Origin: Anaerolineae bacterium
GTDB lineage: Bacteria; Chloroflexota; Anaerolineae; Promineifilales; Promineifilaceae
Assembly (NCBI GenBank): GCA_019637635.1
Contig: JAHBVI010000067.1
Span: forward strand, 1 to 34,742
Direction of reading: 5' to 3'
Length of the DNA: 34,742 bases
Shown: in pieces, positions 23,845 through 31,667 of the stretch
Layout: every line of letters begins with the position of its first letter
How positions within the stretch are numbered: the first letter of the stretch is position 1
Notes under the pieces: model-generated
What the model saw: the letters and a program-made list of their open reading frames with translations, nothing else
What the model was told of the DNA's origin: nothing
Databases searched by the model: none
Translations under genes and position numbers: made by a program

Positions 23845-24927
23845 ATGAACAGCGAACAATTAAATGAGATTTTACAACCGCTGCAATCATTGCTGAACGA
23901 TGTGACCGTGACGGAAATTATGATTGACGGCGCAGACCGGCTGCTGGTGGAGCGGCGCGGCAAGCTGGAAGAGGCCGCTATGCCTTTTGCCGACGCGCAG
24001 GCGCTGACCAGTTTTGCCCGGCAGTTGACCGCTGCTTTGGGCCGCCCCGCCGGGGATGATCTGCCGATGGTAGACGGCCGTTTACCCGATGGCAGCCTGA
24101 TCAACGTCGTCATGCCACCCATTTCCCTGATGAGTGGCCCGGTCATCACTATCCGCCGGTTTCCGCCGCGCACGTTTGACCTGGACAATCTGCTGGAATG
24201 GGGCAGCCTGAGCCAACCAATGCTGGATTTCCTGGCCGCCTGCATCCGCGCCAATTTGAACCTGGCTATTTCCGGCGGCACCGGCTCCGGCAAGACCACC
24301 GTCCTCAACCTGCTGGCCGGCCTTATTCCGGCCGAACAACGCATTGTCACGGTGGAGCAGATGGCCGAAGTGCAACTCAATCACCAGCGGGTGGTGCGGT
24401 TAGAAGGCCGCCCGCCGGACGCTAACGGCAAAGGCGGAGTCACCGCCCACGATCTGATCGTCAACGCGCTAAAGATGCGGCCGGATCGCATTATCCTGGG
24501 CGAGGCGCGCGGCCCGGAAGTGCAGGATTTGTTTGCGGCCATGAATACCGGGCACGACGGTTGCATCTTCACCCTGCACGCCAACAATCCGCGTGATGTG
24601 GTGAACCGACTGGAAACAATGGTGTTGATGTCCGACCTGTCTATACCGCTGTTGACCATTCGCCAGCAGATGGTCTCCGCCTTGCACATCATTTCCCACC
24701 AGGAGCGAATGCACGACGGCCGTCGCCGCATTGTCAAAATCAGCGAAGTGTCCGGGATGCAGGGTGACAATGTAGAATTGCAGGATATTTTCGAGTTCCG
24801 CCAGACCGGCAAAGAAGAAGGCCAGATCAAAGGCGTCTTCACGGCTACCGGCTACATTCCCAAATGTCTGCGCCGCCTGCACGACGCCGGCGAACCGCTG
24901 CCGATGAGCCTGTTCACCCCCCAATAA
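23845..24927 (+). CDS. CpaF/VirB11-type secretion ATPase, unaccompanied
   Basis: A 360-residue ATPase of the type II/IV secretion superfamily (CpaF/TadA branch). Visible motifs are the N-terminal domain (MIDGADRLLVERRGKL ... LINVVMPP), Walker A GGTGSGKTT, the Asp-box-like VTVEQMAEVQL (the usual ED reads EQ), Walker B RIILGEARGPE and the His box NTGHDGCIFTLHANNP. It should power assembly of a pilus or secretion machine, or regulate one. No tadB/tadC, pilin or secretin gene is near, so it is an orphan copy. AAGGAG (23833-23838) is six bases before ATG 23845; the ATG at 23839 is too close. A hairpin terminator follows. Confidence 0.88.
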   Translation: MNSEQLNEILQPLQSLLNDVTVTEIMIDGADRLLVERRGKLEEAAMPFADAQALTSFARQLTAALGRPAGDDLPMVDGRLPDGSLINVVMPPISLMSGPVITIRRFPPRTFDLDNLLEWGSLSQPMLDFLAACIRANLNLAISGGTGSGKTTVLNLLAGLIPAEQRIVTVEQMAEVQLNHQRVVRLEGRPPDANGKGGVTAHDLIVNALKMRPDRIILGEARGPEVQDLFAAMNTGHDGCIFTLHANNPRDVVNRLETMVLMSDLSIPLLTIRQQMVSALHIISHQERMHDGRRRIVKISEVSGMQGDNVELQDIFEFRQTGKEEGQIKGVFTATGYIPKCLRRLHDAGEPLPMSLFTPQ

Positions 24928-24936
24928 ACAAAACAC

Positions 24937-24972
24937 GGTGAACAAGGGACGGCTTGCCGTCCCTTGTTCACC
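24937..24972. terminator. Perfect 16-bp hairpin between convergent genes
   Basis: GGTGAACAAGGGACGG (24937-24952) pairs exactly with 24957-24972 across the loop CTTG. It overlaps the stop codon of the leftward gene (24968-24970). Both flanks are T-rich in the outgoing direction, so it is probably a two-way terminator. Confidence 0.75.
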
Positions 24973-27157
24973 TGCTTATTTTTCGCTGCCAGGCGACAGC
25001 GGCAACGACGGCCAGGGCAACGGCCGTCACCGCCCATTTACCCCGGTTGGAGCTTGAAGAACGTACCCCCTTGGCCTGCACCGGCATGGCCGCCAGCTTT
25101 TCGCCGCTCTCCTGCTGCACGCGGGCCAGGGCCGCCGGGTCATGGCGTAGCTGGTCGGCCAGCACCCGCTTTTGCGCCGCCAACTCGTCCGTCACGTGTT
25201 CGCCAAAGGAGCGTAGCCCGGCAATCTGGAACTCGTGTTTCTTGAAGAGGCGGTAAATCTCCTTCACCCGCTCGATGCTGATGTTACGGCCGAGCGTGTA
25301 ATCCTCGAAACGGCCGTCCATGGCCAGCAGCGCCGTCTCCGCCAGGCAGGCATAGGCCGTCTTTGGCGGCAAGCCAATGTCATACCCAAAATCAATATCC
25401 CCCGGAATCAGCACCTCGCCGCTTTCAATCACCAGCACGTCCGGGCGTAAGGCCGCTTCTTCCTTGCTGATGTCCGGCGGGCGGGCCACGTCGCAAATCA
25501 CCGCCCCCGGTTTGCACTTGCTAATGTCCACAATGCGCTGCCCAAACGCCGAGGTCGCCGTCACGATCAGGTCACACAACCCCACAAATTCATCCGGCCG
25601 CGTGGCAATGGTCACTGTTGACCCCGGCGTTTCCGCCTGAATGGTGCGCTTCAAATCAATCAGCTTTTCCGGCTCAATGGAGACCAGCACCACGTCATAA
25701 ATCGCCTGCGCCAGCAGCCGCGAACAGACCGCGCCAATGGAACCGGTGGCGCCAATGATCATCACCTTGCCTTTGGTCAGGTCGGTGGCCCCCATTTTCA
25801 CTACGGCCTGTTTGGCCGCTTCCAATGTGGCTGCCACCGTCAGGCTGTTGCCGCTGGTAATGGCAATATCCGCTTCGTGAGCCACGGTGATGCCGGCATC
25901 CCCCACCACGCTGGTGAACGCGCCCAACCCCATGATGCGCGCCCCCCTGCGCTCGGCCATTTGCGCCGCCTGGCGTAACTGGTTGTAGGTGAACCGTTCA
26001 TCGTGGCGCATCATCTGGCGCGGCGTGGCCCCCAGGCTGATGAGAATGCCCTCCACGCGCTGCCCGGTGGTGGGTGATTGGCCGCCGGAAATACGCGACA
26101 GGTAGAGGGGCGGCAGATAGGCGGCGACTGCTTCCACCAGATTATCCGGCAGGTAGCGCGTCCAGCGAAAGTATTTGTGTTTATGCACAAAACCGACGTG
26201 CAGTGGGTGAATGACAAAGGCGAAACGGTTAACACCCGTTTCTTCCGGCTGTAAGGTGTGGATGGCCGGCGTCCATTCAATGTCGGCCATCAGGTCGAGG
26301 AAGGCGTCTTCGTTGAGATCGGCGGTGGGGTCTGGCTGTAAGGTAGTGAGGATGGCTTCCAGGGTGGCGGCAGAGGCGGGCACACGGCCGTACTCCCCCA
26401 CCAATCCCGGCATCAACTCCACCACCAGGGCCACACCCCGCATCTGCAAATCGGCCAGGTCTTCGGCGGTGGCATATTCCACCACCACTGTTTTGTGCTT
26501 CAGTTGGAGTGGGGCAAAACGGCGGATGACGCCAATGTCCCCGGCAATCACATCCGCCCAATCAAAGGGAGCGCGGCTGCTTTCTGGGGCGACGCCGTTG
26601 GGGGTGGGATAAAGACGGCCGTACTCCACTTCCTTCAACCAGTCTACTTGCACCGGCGCGGCCTGGTTGCGGCTGCGCCGGCCGCCAATACCCGGCGCAC
26701 CGGGCAGGCCAAAATAGATGAATGGGTCGGCGTAACGCAAATCGCAGCCCCGTTTTTCCAGGGCGTGCGCCAGGCCGTTATGGTTCAGGCCGGGCGTCAT
26801 CAGCACGTGCTTGCGGCTGAAAATGCCCGGTTGGGCGCGGTCGGCCAGGATAACCGCCCATCGTTCCAGCCCGGCGCGAATGATACGGCCGTCCAGCACC
26901 GGGGTGTTTTGCACGGCCGTGACCACCTGCTGCCCCCAGGCATGTTCCCGGCGCGCCGGCCCCAGTTCCAGCGTCAGGGGCATATCGTTCAGGGCCATGG
27001 CGGCAGCACGGCCGTCATACTCGGCCACCAACGCCTGCGCCCGCGCCATATCGCCATCGCAGCTTTTATGCTGTAAGGTAAAGGACTCCCCCAAAAATGA
27101 AACCGACTCAACCCGCTCCTCCGCCGCCTGCCAGTGTAAAACCAAAATCTCCTTCAT
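24968..27157 (-). CDS. Acyl-ACP-reductase-like oxidoreductase with N-terminal extension and C-terminal membrane anchor
   Basis: A 729-residue protein. The central-to-C-terminal region (about 310-660) resembles cyanobacterial long-chain acyl-ACP reductase: FAFVIHPLHVG, MGLGAFTSVVG near 400, ITSGNSLTVA, a Rossmann motif VMIIGATGSIGAVCSRLL near 465, DIDFGYDIGLP, YACLAETALLAMDG and GRNISIERVKEIYRLFKKH. That enzyme makes fatty aldehydes from acyl-ACP. About 300 residues precede it, unlike the compact cyanobacterial enzyme of about 340; I recognise no motif there. A single C-terminal hydrophobic helix (WAVTAVALAVVAAVAW) with basic ends suggests a tail anchor. An aldehyde-deformylating oxygenase partner is not in the window. 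The call is by eye; a shikimate-dehydrogenase-like enzyme is the alternative. Confidence 0.68.
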   Translation of the reverse strand: MKEILVLHWQAAEERVESVSFLGESFTLQHKSCDGDMARAQALVAEYDGRAAAMALNDMPLTLELGPARREHAWGQQVVTAVQNTPVLDGRIIRAGLERWAVILADRAQPGIFSRKHVLMTPGLNHNGLAHALEKRGCDLRYADPFIYFGLPGAPGIGGRRSRNQAAPVQVDWLKEVEYGRLYPTPNGVAPESSRAPFDWADVIAGDIGVIRRFAPLQLKHKTVVVEYATAEDLADLQMRGVALVVELMPGLVGEYGRVPASAATLEAILTTLQPDPTADLNEDAFLDLMADIEWTPAIHTLQPEETGVNRFAFVIHPLHVGFVHKHKYFRWTRYLPDNLVEAVAAYLPPLYLSRISGGQSPTTGQRVEGILISLGATPRQMMRHDERFTYNQLRQAAQMAERRGARIMGLGAFTSVVGDAGITVAHEADIAITSGNSLTVAATLEAAKQAVVKMGATDLTKGKVMIIGATGSIGAVCSRLLAQAIYDVVLVSIEPEKLIDLKRTIQAETPGSTVTIATRPDEFVGLCDLIVTATSAFGQRIVDISKCKPGAVICDVARPPDISKEEAALRPDVLVIESGEVLIPGDIDFGYDIGLPPKTAYACLAETALLAMDGRFEDYTLGRNISIERVKEIYRLFKKHEFQIAGLRSFGEHVTDELAAQKRVLADQLRHDPAALARVQQESGEKLAAMPVQAKGVRSSSSNRGKWAVTAVALAVVAAVAWQRKISR

Positions 27158-27178
27158 ACCGCCTCTCTTCCCTTGTCC

Positions 27179-27204
27179 GTAGTAGGCGATTCATCGCCTA
27201 TTAC
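27179..27204. repeat. Inverted repeat upstream of the acyl-ACP-reductase-like gene
   Basis: TAGGCGAT (27183-27190) and ATCGCCTA (27193-27200) pair perfectly, extending to 12 bp with one wobble. It lies 21 bp before the start codon of the leftward gene, in a 143-bp gap otherwise without features. Confidence 0.75.
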
Positions 27205-27300
27205 AAACGAAAACAACAAACATCACCAGCATAGGCGAAGTGAGGTAGTCAACGGTAGGAAGTTTGGCACGTTTCAGAGGTGAGGGGTGTCACCAAATAG

Positions 27301-30219
27301 CTATCGTTTCATCACCACAAGGGTAATATCGTCGAATTGGGGGGTGTCGCCGGCGTGGATGTGGATGGCCTGGGTCACGGCCGTGACAATCTCCCCCGGA
27401 TGGCGCTGCCGGGCTGCCTCCACCGTCACCCGCAGCCGGTCCAGGCCAAATTCGTCATAATCCTCATTCATCGCCTCTGTCACCCCGTCCGTATACAAAA
27501 CCAGCGTATCCCCCCGACGGAACACCGTTTCCCGTCGTTCAATTTGCGCCTGCGGCAGCACCCCCAGGGCAATACCCTGCGTCGTCAATAGCTGCACCTG
27601 GCCATCGGCGCGCAGCAGCAGCGGCGGATTGTGCCCGGCATTGGCATAAGTCAGCACTTCCTTGTGTGCATCCCACACCGCATAAAACACGGTCACAAAC
27701 AGGTCAGACTGGGCATCCTTGCCAATAATCTCGTTGGCGCGAATCAGCGTATTGGCCGGGTCGGTGCGGTTAAAGGCAATGGTGCGCAAAATGGTGCGGC
27801 TGAGGGCCATAAAGATAGCCGCCGGCACCCCCTTGTCGGCCACATCGGCAATCAGAATCCCCCACTTGCCATCAGACAGTTCCATAAAATCATAAAAATC
27901 ACCGCTCACCTGGCGCGCTGCCTGCCAATAACCGGCTACCTGGCAGCCGGTAATGGCCGGGTTATCCCGCGGGATCAGGCTGGCCTGAATTTCACGGGCC
28001 ACGTCTAATTCCCGCTCCAGCCGGTCGCGTTCGGCCGCTTCCTGGTAAAGCTGGTGGTTGACAACGGCCGTGGCCGCCTGATGGGCAATGCCGGTGAGAA
28101 TGTTCAAACGGCGGTGCGGCAACTGTGGCTGCGCCCCCACCAACATCAGCCCTACCAACTCTCCCCGCGCCGCCAACGGAAAGGCGCAGGCCGACGAGGT
28201 GCGGAAAACCCTCTCCAACCAATGCGGCAGGCCAATTGTCTTAAAATCACCCGTGGCAATTTCCGTGTGCGTCAGCAAACCAGGGGCCAACGATTGCATC
28301 TCATCATGATCCACCGCCAGTGTTTCTAGCAAACCGCGCTCCATCTCGCCGATGCCATAGCTGGGGCCGGGGTGAAAAAGATGGCGCACATTGTCCCAAA
28401 TGAGAATAACGGCCGATTCCACCCCCACCAGCAGGGGAATAAGGCGCACGATGGTGGAGAGGATTTCATTCAGGTCGGTGAGGCTGTTGACGGCGGCGGC
28501 CACCTGGAAAAGGGCGGTGTTCACCCACGCCTCCTCCTGTTGGGCGGCGCGCAGTTGGGCATTTTCCAGCGCCCGCGCCGTTTGCCCAGCAATATCTTGC
28601 AGCAGTTCATTGCGGCGCGAGAAAACGGCCGTGCCATTACCCACCCCGGCCACGTTATCCACCAACATTACGCCCAACATTTGCGGCCCCGTCACCAACG
28701 GCTGGATGGTGATCTGGGTGAGAGGGGGATCATCGGGTTGGTTCACGGCCGTTTGCAGCCAGGCCGGTATCCTGGATGTGGCAATTGGTTCCTGACATTC
28801 ATGCACGGCATCCAACATTGGCCATTCACCCAGCCGCACCCGCACCGGGCATAACTGGCGCGCGGCCTGGGCCTCACGGCCGTAGACCGTCATGCAGTTG
28901 TACGCCTGAGTCTCCTCGTCCCACAAGAGCGTGGCGCAAAAAGAGACGCCCAGCAACATGACGGCCAACCGGGTCACGGTCTCCAGCATATCATCGGGTG
29001 AATCGGCGTGGCCGATGGCTTCGGCCACCTGTAACTGCGCCGTTGTCAGCCAGGCCTGCTCCCGCTGGCGCGCCAACTGCTGCGTTTTGTTGATGGCGAT
29101 GGCGGTTTCAGCGGCCAATGTTTCCAGCGTCATCTTCTCGATGCTGGTGAAAAAACCGGGCTGTGGACTTTGTACGTCTAACACGCCCAATAATTCATCA
29201 TCTACCTGCAAGGGGATAGCCATTTCGGCGTGGGTGCTGTCTTCCAGCACCCCCCAGCGGTAAACAAAACGGTCATCATGGCGGGTATCGTTGCTGATCA
29301 CGGTCTGGCGGGTGGCTACGGCCGTGCCCACCAACCCCTCGCCTGGCTGTACTACCAACTGCTGCTGCATGAGTTCGGGCCGGCTGCTGGCCTGCATGAC
29401 AACGGTGGCCTCACGGCCGTCGGCACTTCCGTTGGCATCGGTACGGCCGTTGACGCCAAAAATTGTGACCAGATGAAACCCAAACGTTGAAGCCGTCAGA
29501 TTTACCACCTGCTTAAAAATCTCATCCTGGCTCTGCACCCGGCCGATTTCGCGGCCAATTTCCCCCACCAGTTCTAGCTGCGCGGCCCGCTTTTCTGCCT
29601 GGGCAAACAGGCGGGCATGAGCAATGGCCGCCGCCGCCTGGTTCGCCAGAATCATCAACCGGCGCAAATCTTCCTCGTTAAACCGGTTGGGCTGGTCGCT
29701 TTGGGCAGCAATAACGCCCAACGTTTCTTCACCGCTGATCAGGGGGATGAAGATGCCAGAACGCGGCGGCGTATCGCTGATGTAACGCGGGCGGGCGGGC
29801 AGACGAGACATCTCCTTCTCAAAATTATGGATGAGAAGCGGCCGTTTGCTTTCACGCACCCAGCCCACAATGCCCGTGCCTTCGCGCAGGTCAAACGTTT
29901 GGGGTGTGGGTTGTTGGCGGCTGTTGATGCACCAGTAATAGATGTGATACAACGACTGCTCAAAAAGGCCAATTTGCAGGGTGCCATTATCAATCACCTT
30001 GCCACTTTCGGTGGCAATGAGGGCACATAAGGCATCTACATCCAACTCGGCTTCCACAATGGCCCGCCCCGCCTCGCTCAGAGACTCTAACTCGGCCACC
30101 CGCGCCAGCAGCAGTTGCCGCGAGCGATAGCGGCGCACGGCAATATAGGTTGCCAGTAACATGGCCCCTAGAAAAATGCCCAAAGAGAGCAGCGGCATGG
30201 AAACAGAGCCGGTGTCCAT
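27301..30219 (-). CDS. GAF-domain sensor with PP2C (SpoIIE/RsbU-type) phosphatase
   Basis: A 972-residue protein: one N-terminal membrane helix (about 7-27), about four GAF-like modules between 45 and 720, a short coiled coil (ERDRLERELDVAREIQASLIP), and a PP2C phosphatase (about 740-972) with the metal-binding acidic residues in SGDFYDF, IADVADKGVPAAIFMA and the terminal PQFDDITLVVMKR. The family dephosphorylates STAS anti-anti-sigma proteins in partner switching. The two STAS proteins and the RsbW-like kinase encoded just upstream on the same strand are the expected partners. GAF modules probably bind a small ligand or sense redox state. It starts nine bases after a perfect hairpin and has no visible Shine-Dalgarno; a second ATG lies six codons in. 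Confidence 0.9.
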   Translation of the reverse strand: MDTGSVSMPLLSLGIFLGAMLLATYIAVRRYRSRQLLLARVAELESLSEAGRAIVEAELDVDALCALIATESGKVIDNGTLQIGLFEQSLYHIYYWCINSRQQPTPQTFDLREGTGIVGWVRESKRPLLIHNFEKEMSRLPARPRYISDTPPRSGIFIPLISGEETLGVIAAQSDQPNRFNEEDLRRLMILANQAAAAIAHARLFAQAEKRAAQLELVGEIGREIGRVQSQDEIFKQVVNLTASTFGFHLVTIFGVNGRTDANGSADGREATVVMQASSRPELMQQQLVVQPGEGLVGTAVATRQTVISNDTRHDDRFVYRWGVLEDSTHAEMAIPLQVDDELLGVLDVQSPQPGFFTSIEKMTLETLAAETAIAINKTQQLARQREQAWLTTAQLQVAEAIGHADSPDDMLETVTRLAVMLLGVSFCATLLWDEETQAYNCMTVYGREAQAARQLCPVRVRLGEWPMLDAVHECQEPIATSRIPAWLQTAVNQPDDPPLTQITIQPLVTGPQMLGVMLVDNVAGVGNGTAVFSRRNELLQDIAGQTARALENAQLRAAQQEEAWVNTALFQVAAAVNSLTDLNEILSTIVRLIPLLVGVESAVILIWDNVRHLFHPGPSYGIGEMERGLLETLAVDHDEMQSLAPGLLTHTEIATGDFKTIGLPHWLERVFRTSSACAFPLAARGELVGLMLVGAQPQLPHRRLNILTGIAHQAATAVVNHQLYQEAAERDRLERELDVAREIQASLIPRDNPAITGCQVAGYWQAARQVSGDFYDFMELSDGKWGILIADVADKGVPAAIFMALSRTILRTIAFNRTDPANTLIRANEIIGKDAQSDLFVTVFYAVWDAHKEVLTYANAGHNPPLLLRADGQVQLLTTQGIALGVLPQAQIERRETVFRRGDTLVLYTDGVTEAMNEDYDEFGLDRLRVTVEAARQRHPGEIVTAVTQAIHIHAGDTPQFDDITLVVMKR

Positions 30220-30228
30220 AGAGTGGAA

Positions 30229-30260
30229 GTAATTGGGTAATTACACAATTACCCAATTAC
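30229..30260. repeat. Perfect 14-bp inverted repeat filling the STAS/PP2C gap
   Basis: GTAATTGGGTAATT (30229-30242), loop ACAC, and its exact complement at 30247-30260. It starts directly after the STAS stop codon and ends nine bases before the phosphatase start. The arm repeats GTAATT with an 8-bp period. Confidence 0.9.
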
Positions 30261-30608
30261 CTATTTACCTTTCTTCACCGCCCGTTGCGCGGCTGTGAGT
30301 GTTGGGTGAATTTGAAAAACCTTGTCAAACCCAACCATGGTAAAAACTTCTTGCAAGCGATCATTCAAGCCACACAATAAAACATCGCCATCTTGCTGTT
30401 TGGCGCGCCGCCAGGCAGAAACCAGGCAGCGCAGCCCCCCGCTGTTAATATAGCTGGCCTGCGAGAGGTCTACAATGAGGATGGTACGGCCGTCATCCAA
30501 CAATTGATTGAGCGCTGCCTCCAACAAGGGGGTCTGGCTCTGGTCTAAACGGCCGTCTGCCCGCACCAGCCATATATCATTTTTCAGGGGTTCTTGTTGA
30601 ATTGCCAT
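30261..30608 (-). CDS. STAS-domain anti-sigma factor antagonist (second copy)
   Basis: A 115-residue STAS protein of the SpoIIAA/RsbV family. The motif ILIVDLSQASYINSGGLRCLV contains the serine (INSGGL) phosphorylated by the partner kinase in characterised homologues. It lies between the RsbW-like kinase and the PP2C phosphatase in a four-gene partner-switching operon. It has no Shine-Dalgarno sequence: the nine bases between the upstream hairpin and ATG 30608 are pyrimidine- and AT-rich (CATCCTATA). Confidence 0.88.
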   Translation of the reverse strand: MAIQQEPLKNDIWLVRADGRLDQSQTPLLEAALNQLLDDGRTILIVDLSQASYINSGGLRCLVSAWRRAKQQDGDVLLCGLNDRLQEVFTMVGFDKVFQIHPTLTAAQRAVKKGK

Positions 30609-30617
30609 TATAGGATG

Positions 30618-30657
30618 CGTGAAACGTGATGCGTCTTTTTACGCATCACGTTTCACG
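30618..30657. repeat. Perfect 17-bp inverted repeat filling the RsbW/STAS gap
   Basis: CGTGAAACGTGATGCGT (30618-30634), a six-base loop CTTTTT, and its exact complement at 30641-30657. It leaves only one base before the RsbW stop codon. The arm is made of CGTGAAA and CGTGATG, a 7-bp period. Confidence 0.92.
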
Positions 30658-30658
30658 T

Positions 30659-31081
30659 TTATTCAATCACCTTCACCAACACCAACGTATTCCCATCATC
30701 CTCAAATTGATAGCGAACCTCATCCATCAGCTTGCGCATAAAATGGATACCCAGGCCGCCCACGCGGGGGAAATCAGAGGTACCGTTGGCAACATCATCG
30801 GGAATGGGAACAGGTACTTCGTCGGGGTCAAAGCTACGGCCGTTGTCGTGAATGGTAATCACAAACCGGCCCGCCTGCACTTCCCATCTGAGGCGAATCT
30901 GCCCCACATCTTCCGCGCCGTAGGCATGTTCGATGACGTTCGTACAGGCTTCATCACAGGCCAATTCTACGTGAAATACGGCCGTGTCATCCAGCCCGGC
31001 TTGGGCCGCCCCCGCGGCCACAAACTGGCATGCCTGTTGGATTTTGTCGTAACGTCCGGGAATGATGAGGGTATCGCCCAT
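30659..31081 (-). CDS. RsbW/SpoIIAB-type anti-sigma regulatory kinase
   Basis: A 140-residue protein with a GHKL ATPase fold: N-box ELACDEACTNVIEHAYG, G1 box DNGRSFDP and G2 region GGLGIHFMRKLMDEV. The family binds a sigma factor or other client, and phosphorylates a STAS antagonist, releasing the client when the STAS protein is dephosphorylated. No sigma factor gene lies nearby, so the client is unknown. It is the second gene of the module. A perfect palindrome ends 13 bases before ATG 31081, and those bases (TTCTTCCCTCCCC) contain no Shine-Dalgarno. Confidence 0.9.
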   Translation of the reverse strand: MGDTLIIPGRYDKIQQACQFVAAGAAQAGLDDTAVFHVELACDEACTNVIEHAYGAEDVGQIRLRWEVQAGRFVITIHDNGRSFDPDEVPVPIPDDVANGTSDFPRVGGLGIHFMRKLMDEVRYQFEDDGNTLVLVKVIE

Positions 31082-31094
31082 GGGGAGGGAAGAA

Positions 31095-31128
31095 AGACCC
31101 TAAGGGTTTTGCAAAACCCTTAGGGTCT
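31095..31128. repeat. Perfect 34-bp palindrome between STAS and RsbW genes
   Basis: AGACCCTAAGGGTTTTG (31095-31111) is followed directly by its exact complement (31112-31128), a gap-free palindrome. It fills most of the 50-bp gap between the first STAS gene and the RsbW-like gene. Confidence 0.93.
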
Positions 31129-31131
31129 GGA

Positions 31132-31479
31132 CTAGAAACTGCCAACAGCCGCCGTCACGTCATCATACACCGTAAAAATAGAGTCCAGGCCGGCCAGCGA
31201 AAACACTTCCGACACTCGTTCAGACGGGGCTGCCAGCACAAGCGACCCTCTCTTTTTGGCGCACTCACGATGAGCGGCCACAATGGCCCGCAAGCCGGCG
31301 CTGCTCATATAACTGATTTCCGAAAGATCGAGGGCAATGTTTTCATACCCACCAGCCAACACATCTTTCAAGGTGGCGTCAAACTGGGCGGCGTTACTGC
31401 TGTCTATACGCCCTGCTGCTTTCACCAACGCCGCTCGTTTGAAAACTTCTGTGGTCAGGTTCAAATTGGTTTCGCTCAT
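31132..31479 (-). CDS. STAS-domain anti-sigma factor antagonist (first copy)
   Basis: A 115-residue STAS protein with the phosphorylatable serine motif in NIALDLSEISYMSSAGLRAIV. It is the first gene of the STAS - RsbW - STAS - PP2C module and is only distantly similar to the second STAS protein, so they may answer to different inputs or serve different clients. AGGAGG (31488-31493) eight bases before ATG 31479 fixes the start; the TTG at 31482 is too near it. An extended -10 promoter lies about 110 bp upstream. Confidence 0.9.
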   Translation of the reverse strand: MSETNLNLTTEVFKRAALVKAAGRIDSSNAAQFDATLKDVLAGGYENIALDLSEISYMSSAGLRAIVAAHRECAKKRGSLVLAAPSERVSEVFSLAGLDSIFTVYDDVTAAVGSF

Positions 31480-31588
31480 CAAATTTTCCTCCTAATGTGT
31501 TTTCTCAATACAAAGGCGCAAAATGGCAAAAGGACAAAGATAAGATAAAAAGCGTCCGATGCCATCCGCCCGCTGCTTAACGGCGGTG

Positions 31589-31597
31589 ATTATATCA
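31589..31597 (-). promoter_or_regulatory. Extended -10 promoter of the partner-switching operon
   Basis: On the minus strand, TGATATAAT (31597-31589) is a TGn-TATAAT extended -10; no good -35 is visible. It lies about 110 bp upstream of the first STAS gene. Confidence 0.5.
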
Positions 31598-31607
31598 CAA
31601 GTATAAA

Positions 31608-31663
31608 GTGTTCAGGTGTTTAAGTGTTCACCTAAACACTTGAACACCTAAACACCTGAACAC
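31608..31663. repeat. 23-bp inverted repeat downstream of the gamma-glutamyltransferase gene
   Basis: Arms at 31608-31630 and 31641-31663 match at 22 of 23 positions across a ten-base loop. Each arm has the words GTGTTCAG, GTGTTTAA/G, GTGTTCA with an 8-bp period. It lies four bases after the leftward gene's stop, so it may terminate or stabilise that transcript; no T-run of note follows. Confidence 0.88.
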
Positions 31664-31667
31664 CCTT

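Noticed and set aside
24968..27157. Two separate genes (unknown N-terminal protein and reductase)
   Set aside because: The frame is continuous with no internal Shine-Dalgarno start that I could see near the domain boundary, so a single protein is the simpler reading.
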